A stretch of 64,000 nucleotides of DNA, taken from positions 22,684,886 to 22,748,885 of the forward strand of contig NC_086374.1 of NCBI RefSeq assembly GCF_036588685.1, read 5' to 3'. Within the stretch, counting starts at the first letter, position 1, and each line of letters opens with the position of its first letter. Made by a program: the position numbers and the translations under genes. This stretch comes from Mytilus trossulus (Eukaryota; Mollusca; Bivalvia; Mytilida; Mytilidae). Shown one piece after another: positions 55,647 to 64,000 of the stretch. Under the pieces are notes generated by a model that saw only the letters and a program-made list of their open reading frames with translations, did not search any database and was not told the origin of the DNA.

Positions 55647-58600
55647 TTACCCAGGAGATTCTAGGCATTTAATAATAATTCTTATAAACTTGCACAAATT
55701 ATTTAGTTCAGACGGGTTGCTACTATTCATGAGACCTTGAAATTTTAGAATATTTGGTCTGTTTATAAAAGGTTTCTTTAGTAGCAATTGTCTACTATCG
55801 TCTATTGCTGAGCATTCTAAAATGTAATGGAACTCGTCGCCAATATCACCGTTATTGCACAAAGTACAAATACGATTTTCTCTCTGAATGTTTTGCCATC
55901 TACCAATTTCGATAGGAATTTTTGTGTTCAAAGTTCTAAATCTACAAAAAGAAGCAATGTTTTTGTCATCTAAAATATCAAAGTAAGTTTCGAAATTTAA
56001 ACTATTTTTGAATAACTTATAATTTAGAGCTTTTGGAGAATTCTGTACAGTAGCATACCATGTCTGTCTGAACTGGTCAGTTAGTCTTAATTTAACAGTA
56101 TCATACAACCAGTTTTTACTTATAAAATATTTAGTGTTCCATATATTTGATAGTCCACAATTATCAAGCACAGATTTTACATTCTTGAACCAAGCTATAT
56201 TTCCATTATAACTACCAGTAACAAGATTGTATAGAATAACAGGAAGTTTCTTATTTTCCCCAGTTACAAGCTTTTCCCAATAACTTATAGTACGTAATTT
56301 AATAAAAATATCCAATGGGAATCGGCCAAGTTCCCCATATATCATAAAATCAGGCGTGGACTTTTTAAGATTAAGCAGTAATTTACAAAATTTTAGATGA
56401 ACACGTTCTATAACAGAGGTGTTACCCATTCCCCAGACTTCACACCCGTATAATAATATAGGCTTAACTACTTTATCAAATAGTTCTAGCTGGCTTTTAA
56501 TATCTAAATTATGTAATCTCCCCTTTTTCAGAATATCGTACATAGCCCTTGTTGCTTTATCAGCTTGTGCCTTTTTTGCTTTTGTGAAACTTCCTGTTCT
56601 AGAAAATAATACACCAAGATATGTAAATTCTTCAACAATTTCTAACACAATATCAGCATATTTAAAACTAACATTTTGTAGTGGTCTACCTTTAGAAAAA
56701 ATTACTATTTTGCTTTTTGGGATATTGACTTTTAATTTCCATGTATCACAATACTCCTTTAAAGCGTCTAATTGTTTTTGTAGATCTGCTTGTGTTTCTG
56801 ACATAAGTACAGTGTCGTCTGCGTACAATACAACAAACAGTTTTAAATACATATTTAGCTCATTCTCTATCTGATCTGATAAAGATTTCAAACCGCTTAT
56901 ATTTTTGTTCTGAAAAAAGCTTTCTAAATCATTTAGATAAATAGAAAAAAGTATGGGAGATAAATTTTCTCCCTGTCTTACACCTACATTACATGGAAAG
57001 TAGTCTGAATATTCTCCATCACTGAAAATTCGTGATTTCACATTTTTATACATATTAAATATAGTGTTATACATCTTCCCATTCACTGTATGTAAAATGA
57101 GTTTTGACCAAAGACCAGATCTCCAAACTGTATCAAAAGCTTTAGCAAAATCAATAAAAGCACAAAAAAGTTTTTTCTTTTTTTGTCTCAGTAATTCAAA
57201 TAAAATATGCAGAGTAAATATGCTGTCTATAGTGGAATAACCCTTTCTGAAACCGAACTGGTTTTCATTTAACAACAAATATTCTTCCAAAAAATTACTC
57301 AATCTTAAATTCAAAATTGACGTAAAAAGTTTACCCATACAGCTTAATATAGTTATAGGTCTGTAGTTTTGGGGATCTGACTGGTCACCTTTGTTTTTAT
57401 AAAAAGGTATAACATTACCAACAAGCCAAAGTTCAGGCACTTTTCCAGTATCAAATACAATATTGAACAGTTTAACATAGATTGGCATGAACATCTGAGA
57501 GGTGCTCTTAATATATTCATTTATGATGAAGTCATCGCCACAAGCTTTGCCATTTTTAAGATTTTTGATGCATTTAAAAATTTCATTTTCCGTAATAGAA
57601 CTGTTTAATAACGAATTAAGTTCGTTATTTTCATCTATAATAGTTTCTTCACCAGCGTCAGGATCTGACGAATTTAAATTTTTGAAAAATTCAAAAAGTA
57701 TATCAACAGGAATATTATTCCTTTTTTTCTCTTTATACGAGTTCAATATCTTCCAAAATTCTTTAGAATTACTATTTTTTAAAACATTCATCTTTTTTCT
57801 CATGGCTTTTTTATGCTTATTAATAGAAATGTTCATTTGCCTCTTATATTCACGTTCTGTATTCTTCATCTCCTCTCTTTGTAAACATGTTTTATTGCAT
57901 TTATATCTTCTTTTTGCTATTCGAAAGCACCGCCTTTTTTCCCAACATATTTTGTCAAACCAAGGTTTAATAACTTTTTTTCGACATTTCTTTTCATGTC
58001 GTTTATATGTAAAAGATCCAAACACCTTTTCGGCTGAATCCAGCATTAAACCATTTACAGATTCAACTATTTTATTAATATTTTCTTGAGCCAGTATACT
58101 GGTATTCAACATAGTTAAATCATTATTTAATTGATCGATTTTATTTCTATCGATATTTCTCAAAAATTCGGCTTCTTTTTCACAATCCCATTTTTTGAAG
58201 CCCTTTCTTTCATGGCATGTAAAATCGTTTATTAAAATGTCATCGCATTCGACGATGTTATCAATCGAGTTGAAGACTAGCTTACAGTTCAGAGGCGAAT
58301 GAACATCGGAAAAAAGAGCAGAAAAATCAAGTACAGACATATTTACAATACATGATAACAAATTATATGTACAAATAAAATAGTCAACCACACTTGACTG
58401 GCGACATGTAAATAAGCCTTCTTTATCACCTTCAACCCTACCGTTTAAAATAAACAGATTGTTATTTCTACACATTTCTAAAAGTAGATTGCCATAGTGG
58501 TTTTTTGTCTTGTCGCAACTATTTCTAAAACGTGACATATGAAACTTGTGTAAATTGTTTGAAAAATCAATATTAAAATTATCTGATGTGTCATGATTGG

Positions 58601-59171
58601 TATTTGTTATTTCATAGAAGTCTAAATTGGCAGCAGTTCTGCTGTTAAAATCACCAGTAAGCAAAATAGACTCATGGTTTGCTGAAAATTTTAGAAATTC
58701 TTGTTCAAGTATATTTATTGAATCTGGTACCTTATAGGTAGAATTTTCGGGTGGTATGTACACTGTACCAATCATAACATCTTGTTCTGTTTTTAAATAA
58801 TTGGCTGAAATTTTAACCCAAAATACTAAATTACTATCTGTTTCTATTGTTTGCACATAATTTTCTAATTCATTTTTATATCCAAATGCAATACCACCTG
58901 ATTTGACTTTTGATTTAGTTTTTCTATTTTTCAATTTAAAAGTATAACCTGGTATATCAACATTATCAAAATCATCAGTTTTTGTTTCTGTCAAGCAGAT
59001 AAAGTCATAACATTTAATGAGTTCTATAAATTCGGGATATTGCATTCTGGTCATTATCCCACAACAATTTAGCGACAATATTTTTAAGTCTAATGAACTG
59101 TTGACATTTTTACAGATATTTTTGTCATAACTTGTTTTTCTGTTATTTGCACATCCTTGTTTCTTCAACAT
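55647..59171 (-). CDS. LINE A ORF2: endonuclease-reverse transcriptase, 1,174 aa
   Basis: The uninterrupted protein nicks the target DNA and copies the element RNA in place. APE-type endonuclease at residues ~30-300: LKILSLNCCGI, the catalytic Glu in ICLTETKTDD, GGIAFGY, VMIGTVYIPPE, LLTGDFNSR, SVVDYFICT, SDVHSPLN. Reverse transcriptase ~540-850: NVIPFYKNKGDQSDPQNYRP, NQFGFRKGYSTIDSIF, CAFIDFAKAFDTVW (motif A), NVGVRQGENLSPILFSIYLN (motif B), LFVVLYADDTVLMSE (motif C, YADD). The C-terminal half ends in a zinc knuckle (CTLCNNGDIGDEFHYILEC) near residue 1,110. All catalytic residues are present. The ATG at 59169-59171 lies 21 bp after the ORF1 stop. No stop or frameshift, so it may still be functional. 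Confidence 0.95.
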   Translation of the reverse strand: MLKKQGCANNRKTSYDKNICKNVNSSLDLKILSLNCCGIMTRMQYPEFIELIKCYDFICLTETKTDDFDNVDIPGYTFKLKNRKTKSKVKSGGIAFGYKNELENYVQTIETDSNLVFWVKISANYLKTEQDVMIGTVYIPPENSTYKVPDSINILEQEFLKFSANHESILLTGDFNSRTAANLDFYEITNTNHDTSDNFNIDFSNNLHKFHMSRFRNSCDKTKNHYGNLLLEMCRNNNLFILNGRVEGDKEGLFTCRQSSVVDYFICTYNLLSCIVNMSVLDFSALFSDVHSPLNCKLVFNSIDNIVECDDILINDFTCHERKGFKKWDCEKEAEFLRNIDRNKIDQLNNDLTMLNTSILAQENINKIVESVNGLMLDSAEKVFGSFTYKRHEKKCRKKVIKPWFDKICWEKRRCFRIAKRRYKCNKTCLQREEMKNTEREYKRQMNISINKHKKAMRKKMNVLKNSNSKEFWKILNSYKEKKRNNIPVDILFEFFKNLNSSDPDAGEETIIDENNELNSLLNSSITENEIFKCIKNLKNGKACGDDFIINEYIKSTSQMFMPIYVKLFNIVFDTGKVPELWLVGNVIPFYKNKGDQSDPQNYRPITILSCMGKLFTSILNLRLSNFLEEYLLLNENQFGFRKGYSTIDSIFTLHILFELLRQKKKKLFCAFIDFAKAFDTVWRSGLWSKLILHTVNGKMYNTIFNMYKNVKSRIFSDGEYSDYFPCNVGVRQGENLSPILFSIYLNDLESFFQNKNISGLKSLSDQIENELNMYLKLFVVLYADDTVLMSETQADLQKQLDALKEYCDTWKLKVNIPKSKIVIFSKGRPLQNVSFKYADIVLEIVEEFTYLGVLFSRTGSFTKAKKAQADKATRAMYDILKKGRLHNLDIKSQLELFDKVVKPILLYGCEVWGMGNTSVIERVHLKFCKLLLNLKKSTPDFMIYGELGRFPLDIFIKLRTISYWEKLVTGENKKLPVILYNLVTGSYNGNIAWFKNVKSVLDNCGLSNIWNTKYFISKNWLYDTVKLRLTDQFRQTWYATVQNSPKALNYKLFKNSLNFETYFDILDDKNIASFCRFRTLNTKIPIEIGRWQNIQRENRICTLCNNGDIGDEFHYILECSAIDDSRQLLLKKPFINRPNILKFQGLMNSSNPSELNNLCKFIRIIIKCLESPG

Positions 59172-59192
59172 ATTAAAATCTCCATTGGAATC

Positions 59193-59880
59193 CTAGCTGT
59201 CTGGGTTAGGAGTCGAAGATATGCGTCGACGTCGTTTCCGGTTTTGATGGTGGTCCGGTGTGCGCATTTGAGATGCGAGACTGTCAGTAGGTTCTATGTC
59301 CGAAATTTGGTCGTTATACATTTCACCATCCACGTACAAAATGTCTCTAACTAGCTTAACTGTGTGTCCTTCTATGCGTTTCTGTTTCATGACTGGGTAT
59401 AGGCTTTTGCGTGCTTGTTCAATTATTTCAGGGAACTGTTGATTAACCCCAAACGGTTTTCCTTTAAGCCTGTATGTATTTGAGAGCGATCGTGCCAAAT
59501 CTTTGTAATATAAGAATCTGGCCACAATCGGTCTAGGGCGTCCGCGTCTGCCTGGTTTGGCACCATATCCAAATCTGTGAACATTGCCGAATTCTATTCT
59601 GTGTGTTATATGTAGGAACTGTTGTATAAATGTTCTAATAACTTCTTCAGTGTTTTCTCCTTCGGTTTCCGTCAAACCAGTAAAAACCAAGTTATTCTTC
59701 ATTGATCTGCATTGAAGGTCAATAACGGTGCTTTGTAGAATTTCATTTTCTTGTTTTGCGTTTTTGACGACTGCTTTAATTTCATTTCTCAGCTCCAAAG
59801 TGTTATCTGCAAGGTCATTTGCTACTTTACTAATGGATGATTTAGCCGATTTTACATCTTTTACGTTGTTTTCGTGATTT
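59193..59880 (-). CDS. LINE A ORF1 protein, N-terminally truncated (~229 aa)
   Basis: Coiled-coil start (SAKSSISKVANDLADNTLEL, then a heptad-like KAVVKNAKQENEIL) followed by an L1-ORF1-like RNA-binding domain: CRSMKNNLVFTGLTETEGEN, VHRFGYG, RPRPIVARFLYYKDL, GVNQQFPEIIEQARKSLYPV, GHTVKLVRDILYVDGEMYN, and a basic tail NRKRRRR. It binds the element RNA. The open frame continues upstream to 60068, but that part lies beyond the target duplication in LINE B, so those ~62 residues are not part of the real protein. Confidence 0.85.
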
Positions 59881-60322
59881 ACCAGTAAGACAAGGGGAAA
59901 ATTTAGACTGGTCACCATTATACTGAACGCAAGATTTAATATCATGGTACATGTTAAAGATAAGCTTAAAAAATAAACCTGTAATCTCACAATTTTGTAA
60001 TTAATTTTTTCCATAGCCCCGATCGTCAGACAGTGCCAAACGCCTTCCGAAAGTCGACGAAAGAACAATAAAGCTTCTTGCCAAACGAAAAATATGATAA
60101 CTCGATTAGAGTATGCAATACAAAAATGTTGTCAACTGTTGAATATCCTTTCCTGAAACCAGCTTGTTTTCCGAAAATAAGACTCAACTCTTTACCAAAA
60201 ATATCTAATCTAGAATTTATAACAGACGTAAATAATTTGATTGCCCTGAAATAATCAGGGTCAGACGGGTTACCATTGTTTTTAAAAACAGGTTTTATAA
60301 TTCCACTTGTTCAGCTTTCTGG
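59881..60322 (-). pseudogene. LINE B reverse transcriptase, fingers/palm segment
   Basis: Contains IIKPVFKNNGNPSDPDYF, KQAGFRKGYSTVDNIFVLHT, SFVDFRKAFGTV (motif A with Gly for the second Asp) and FNMYHDIKSCVQYNGDQSKF. The last part overlaps, in another frame, the start of an apparent ORF1 reading of LINE A. Confidence 0.8.
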
Positions 60323-60882
60323 ACTTAAAGATCAGTATGTACAAGTCTGGCATTCTTTACTAGAAAACTCGCCAAAAGCACTAAATTACAAACTTTTTAA
60401 AGATTTTTTTGGAAAAGAAGATTATTTTGAAATTCTTGGGAACAAACTGTCTATTGATTTGTGTAGATTTAGGACCACAAATCACAAGCTCCCTATTGAA
60501 CAGGGTAGATGGAACAATATAGTCAGAAACAATAGAATTTGTCTTCTATATAATAAAAATGATATTGGTGAATTGCATTATATATTAGAATGTAAATACT
60601 TTAAAGAAAACAGGAAACATTATCTGTCACATTATTATTTACAAAATGCAAATATTGTCAAATACAAACAGATTATGTCTTCAAAAAACAAATCAGTATT
60701 GATTAAATTATGTAAATTCATAAAGATTATTAACACAGGTGTATGTGCTCCTGGCTAAAATGGACTTCAGATATTTTATTAGCAACTATTTTGTTTGCTC
60801 TGTCTTGTTGTAAATATTGTACATAATTGCATGTCTTCTCTATACCTATGTATATGGTTCATTGAGAATAAAGATATATATG
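60322..60882 (+). mobile_element. Inverted, 5'-truncated LINE B copy inserted into LINE B
   Basis: 560 bp, opposite to its host. The coding part to the stop at 60756-60758 matches the minus LINE B end (DQYVQVWHSLLE, LNYKLFKDFFGKE, NNIVRNNRICLL, NANIVKYKQIMSS); the 3' UTR runs to gagaataaagatatata. The host sequence joins exactly across it (ctttctgg at 60322 to aataatacc at 60883) and no target duplication is visible. The knuckle has a Tyr for the second Cys (LLYNKND). Confidence 0.9.
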
Positions 60883-62340
60883 AATAATACCAGTATCTAA
60901 CACTAAATTTAAAAGCTCACAATATATTGAAATTAACAATAGAGTTGAATTTTTCAAATATTCATTTAAAATTTTATCTGTACCTGGAGCTTTGTTATTT
61001 TTCAGCACCTTTATTGCATCAGATATTTCTAATTCTGTTATTTTCCATTTAACAACTCATCATATACAGGATTTTCACAAATACTATCAATATTCAAACT
61101 AAAATCTCCCTCATCATCTTTACTTGCATTTAAATTTTTAAAATATTCAAAAAAAGTGTCAATCTCTACCTGTGGGTTATCTTTTCTTTTACTTGAAAAT
61201 TGTGAAGTGTATTCCAAAATGATTTTGTGTTGTTTTTGATAATGATCGAAGCTCGTTTGCGCAATTTTCTTGGTATTTTTTATAATTCTTATTAAGGAGT
61301 TGTTGGTATTCTTTAGCCTTCATATTCATCAGTGTTTTGTTATCAGTAGTATTATTTTTTTTGTATTTCCTTCTTGCTCTGTGAAAGTTTTAAACTCATC
61401 ACACATAATCTTGCATTCTTTTTTAAACCATGGTTTGTTTTGAGTTGATCTTTGACGCTGTTTGCCCGCTGGTCCAAATGCAGTTGAAGCCGTATCTAAG
61501 AGAGTACATTTCCGAGTTCACTAATTAGGTCATTGAGTGACCTCTAGTGGTGTAACAGATTCCTTTTGAAATATTTCGAGGGTGTGTTTGATTAAATTCA
61601 ATCATCCGTGTCATCGCTGAGTACCTGTGTAAACTCGTGTGCCTTGTTTGTGTTCCGTCGTACGTAAGTGTTGTTTTTCTTATTTTGTTGATCAGTGTAA
61701 TTTGTGTGTGTAATTGCATAAAGAAAAATACATCTGATTATGAGCATCAGATAGTGTAGGATCAAAGTCAAATATTTCAAATTCCATAACTAGATCAAAC
61801 ATATCAGGTGACAAAATAAGGTAATCAACAATACTTGCGTCTTTACAAGTGTTTTTTTCCAATAAATTTATCCTAATGCAATCTATCATTTGCAAAACAT
61901 AATGAACATCGTATTCATATGTCCTGTTCTTGAGTTAAAATCACCAACAAGAGCAATATTATTTATATCATGAGAATACTTCGAATTTTCAGGAGGGATG
62001 TAAATACATTCAAATAGAAATTTATTGCTCATCAAAGTTTTAGTACAATTTAAAAAAAAATCCACCCACTAAACAAATTCTGAGTCTGACTTAAAAAATT
62101 TCAGGCAGTCAGAAAGTGATTTTTTAAATACAACGACTACTCCCTGATTTTTCACAAATTGTGTTCGATTTTTTGCAAAGTAGCTGTAACCATCTGGTCG
62201 AACTCATCAATTTTAGTTTCAACAAATATCAGAATATCATAATTTTTAATTAATACATCAAAATCTGGATTTACTTGATATATATGTATTTGATACCACA
62301 TACATTTAAAAAGGTTATTTTCAAGGTACTATGAATGTCA
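60883..62340 (-). pseudogene. LINE B endonuclease and linker (ORF2 N-terminal half)
   Basis: An APE-type endonuclease in pieces: ILLLVGDFNSR-like text near 61940, SIVDYLILSPDMFDLVM, SDAHN catalytic His motif (61740-61760). The linker carries FGPAGKQRQRSTQNKPWF and ends in NKAPGTDKILNEYLKN. Frameshifted throughout. Confidence 0.7.
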
Positions 62341-62375
62341 GTTAAATGACCGTAATCAATGTCTGATGCGTTGTC

Positions 62376-62507
62376 CTAATAATCTCCATCATTATTGGGT
62401 AACGGTTGACCTGGAATTGTAGGCGGGGGTTCACGATGGGCGTCAGGGTTGTATACTTCATTATCTACCAGGAGTTTATCGTACACTAGCTTTGCGTGTC
62501 GTCTTTT
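62376..62507 (-). pseudogene. LINE B ORF1 C terminus
   Basis: RRHAKLVYDKLLVDNEVYN aligns with GHTVKLVRDILYVDGEMYN of LINE A ORF1. A Pro-rich tail follows, then a stop 36 bp before the ORF2 region. Upstream sequence is cut at 62507 by the 1.45-kb insertion and resumes at 63975. Confidence 0.8.
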
Positions 62508-62770
62508 TTGTTTGTTTGTAATTATTTTATTTTTGATGATGAAACATGTGAAATTACATACTACAGTATTCGATACACCTTTTAAAAATAAAGTAATGCT
62601 TGATAAATCAATTAAGTCAGTCATATGGATATAATAAGATATAGATATTAATATTACAAAAAGATTTTGTTAATTAATCAAATAAATTAAACAAAAGCTG
62701 CTTCTAACAAATGCCATTTCTGATTCATTTTTAACCGGATTTTTGTGACAAAAATGTCGGTTATTGATTT

Positions 62771-62830
62771 GGGGATGTACGGCGGGCGGTCGGTCGGTCG
62801 GTCGGGCGGGCGGGCGGTCGGGCGGGCGGC
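62771..62830 (+). repeat. GGCGGTCG simple-sequence run
   Basis: A GC-rich run of ggcgggcgg and tcggtcgg words, the most GC-rich segment of the window; common in this kind of bivalve repeat. Confidence 0.9.
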
Positions 62831-62834
62831 AATC

Positions 62835-63245
62835 AAATGTTGTCCGTGCATTAACTCATGAACCGTTCAACCAAAGCTTTTTTTAAATTTTAATATGTTG
62901 TTACTGCCAACTACTTGGAGGTCAAGTTCAATAATGGCGATTTTGACTTTTACCGTTCAGGAGTTATGGTTCTTGAAAGATTGAAAAATGGAGTTTCCAG
63001 TCGTGTCCGTGCATCTACGCCAGAACTGTTTTACCAAAGCTTCCCAAATTTTAATATGTTGTTACTGATGACAAAATGGAGGTCAAGTTCAATAATGACA
63101 ATTTTGACTTTTACCGTTCAGGAGTTATGGTTCTTGAAAGATTGAAAATTTGCGTTTCCATGCACGTTGTTGCATTTACTCATGAATCATTCAACCTAAA
63201 AGCTTTTCAAATTTTAATATGTTGATACTGATGACAATATGGAGG
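62835..63245 (+). repeat. Three ~162-bp tandem units
   Basis: Each contains ttttaatatgttgttactg, ggaggtcaagttcaataatg, cttttaccgttcaggagtta and tggttcttgaaagattgaaa, in order, spaced by about 162 bp. The third unit is truncated. The 76-aa open frame at 62915-63145 is part of this. Confidence 0.85.
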
Positions 63246-63974
63246 TAAAAGGAGTTTGTTCGATAAGGTCCTCAAATGGCCCCCTTTTTTAGCGTAAATT
63301 TCAAATTCGGATTTATTGACCAATATCACGATAAATTATAGCTAATACATTGACTAGATAGGATATAAGCCATTTTGTTGAAAATTTTACGTTTCTGCGT
63401 TTCTTTATCACGTCACAAGTTGTACTCATATTGATTTTTCACGAAAAAATCAATGGAAATGGGTTAATTTCCAAAGATTATTTGACAGGAAACATAGAGC
63501 GCATACGTCGACAACAAAGATATTTTAAAATAATGTTTGTGAAGACATTTAACATGTTTTATTTGAATATAAAGCTTGTCGACGCCTGCGCTCTATATTT
63601 CCTGGTCCTTAATTTGGTTGAAATCCAGCTGAGTTTGTCAAATTTCACCAAAATCCCCTATTTTGACCTTTTTGGGATGTAAAAATCAACATGTTAGAAT
63701 TAAACTTTGACCAAAACAGCTCTGTTTAACTTTCTCACATATATTTAAGGCAACTTAAAACAATTATTATCTTGTAACCATGAACTTTATAATTGGGGCC
63801 AAATATGGCACTTACCGAACTTACTCCTTTGATATTGACGATTTTCACTTTCACCATTCATCAGTAATGGTTCTTTTGATATTGCCAAGACACAAATAAA
63901 TGTTAATAAATTCGGTTTGCTGTCGTTGTGACAGCCTCTTGTTACTTTTTGTACAGGGTTTGCGTGTCGTCTTT

Positions 63975-64000
63975 GCCTTTTGAATTCCTTCATTCTCGGA
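63975..64000 (-). pseudogene. LINE B ORF1, resumed beyond the insertion
   Basis: MKEFKRQ leads into the shared 16-bp repeat in the same frame as at 62507. It matches the basic YPVMKQKR segment of LINE A ORF1. Continues outside the window. Confidence 0.65.

Larger units (their letters stand above)
55534..59880 (-). mobile_element. LINE A: young non-LTR retrotransposon, slightly 5'-truncated
   Basis: About 4,347 bp between two copies of ACCAGTAA (55526-55533 and 59881-59888), a target-site duplication inside the RT gene of LINE B. It holds the last ~229 codons of ORF1, a 21-bp spacer, a complete ORF2 and a short 3' UTR ending gagaataaagatatatatat. There is no long poly(A); the tail is a TA-rich simple repeat, as in the 11.5-kb copy. 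The intact ORF2 and exact duplication suggest a recent insertion. Clade: Jockey/CR1-like by the motifs, not established. Confidence 0.9.
62508..63974 (-). mobile_element. 1.45-kb element flanked by a 16-bp direct repeat
   Basis: tttgcgtgtcgtcttt occurs at 62492-62507 and 63959-63974, in the same frame of LINE B ORF1, so it is a target-site duplication. On the minus strand the element starts ccctgtacaaaaagtaacaa, gaggctgtcacaacgacagc and ends in a CAAACAAACAAAAAA-like tail, so a retroelement is likely. It has no coding region that I recognise. It includes GC-rich ggcggtcggtcggtcg simple sequence (62771-62830) and three tandem units of about 162 bp (62835-63245). Confidence 0.7.
54010..64000 (-). 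mobile_element. LINE B host copy, interrupted by three insertions and running off the window
   Basis: Read from right to left: ORF1 end (63975-64000 and 62376-62507), endonuclease with DASIVDYLILSP and FDPTLSDAHN (about 61850-61740), linker STQNKPWFKKECK (about 61430), KNNKAPGTDKILNEYL (61000), DTGIIPES | IIKPVFKNNGNPSDP (split at 60322/60883), AGFRKGYSTVDNIFVLHTL, FVDFRKAFGTV (60060), then | GVRQGENLSPFLFSIFLNDL (split at 59881/55533), ADDTVILSESMKG (55340), C terminus to 54132 and tail to about 54010. Many frameshifts and stops; not active. Confidence 0.85.

Noticed and set aside
59193..60068. A complete 291-aa ORF1 for LINE A
   Set aside because: The ACCAGTAA target duplication at 59881-59888 shows the element ends there; the first ~62 residues are an out-of-frame reading of LINE B reverse transcriptase.
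1..64000. tRNA, rRNA, CRISPR, or bacterial operon features
   Set aside because: None visible; codon use, GT-AG introns and repeats indicate animal nuclear DNA.

Overview
The window is non-coding-rich, AT-rich animal nuclear DNA, most likely from a marine mussel (Mytilidae, Mytilus-like). Introns have GT-AG borders. The main interspersed repeats (the family ending in agaagatgtggtatgattgc, the family with tttcgtctacaaaagactca, and the ggagcaggatct... family) are ones I associate with Mytilus genomes; that assignment is recognition, not a search. I see no bacterial features, tRNA, rRNA or CRISPR array.

Region by region. 1-13.3 kb holds repeats only: fragments of three interspersed families, a 72-bp higher-order minisatellite (3.2-3.95 kb), a 5'-truncated LINE tail (11.54-11.94 kb), a tandem duplication (12.03-12.31 kb) and a 27-bp minisatellite (12.65-13.3 kb). 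13.37-40.65 kb is one large plus-strand gene of about 20 exons. It encodes a predicted secreted, low-complexity protein of about 2,190 residues with a signal peptide, a Gln/Asn/Arg/Gly-rich N-terminal part, recurring Phe-Pro-Gly motifs, a huge Ser/Thr/Asp-rich exon of 3.5 kb with fourteen 17-residue repeats, and several micro-exons (18, 30, 36 nt). Every internal exon is a symmetric phase 1-1 exon, so any one can be skipped without a frameshift. This resembles the logic of micro-exon genes and of silk, shell-matrix or byssus-type proteins. I cannot name the protein.

42.3-48.1 kb holds two head-to-head copies of a Penelope-like retroelement with an N-terminal GIY-YIG endonuclease (Naiad-type order). 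UGA codons stand in frame at conserved cysteine positions in both copies. At one position UGA in one copy matches UGC in the other. About 135 nt after the reverse-transcriptase stop codon lies a sequence that folds by eye into a textbook SECIS element. Together these point to a selenoprotein-encoding retrotransposon, a property reported for Naiad elements in clams and spiders. This is the most exciting signal in the window.

48.1-53.4 kb is mostly unrecognised AT-rich DNA with one LINE tail. 53.4-64 kb is a nested stack of non-LTR retrotransposons on the minus strand: LINE C is cut by LINE B, and LINE B is cut by a young LINE A (8-bp target duplication, intact 1,174-residue endonuclease/reverse-transcriptase ORF), by an inverted truncated copy of LINE B with no target duplication, and by a 1.45-kb element flanked by a 16-bp direct repeat.
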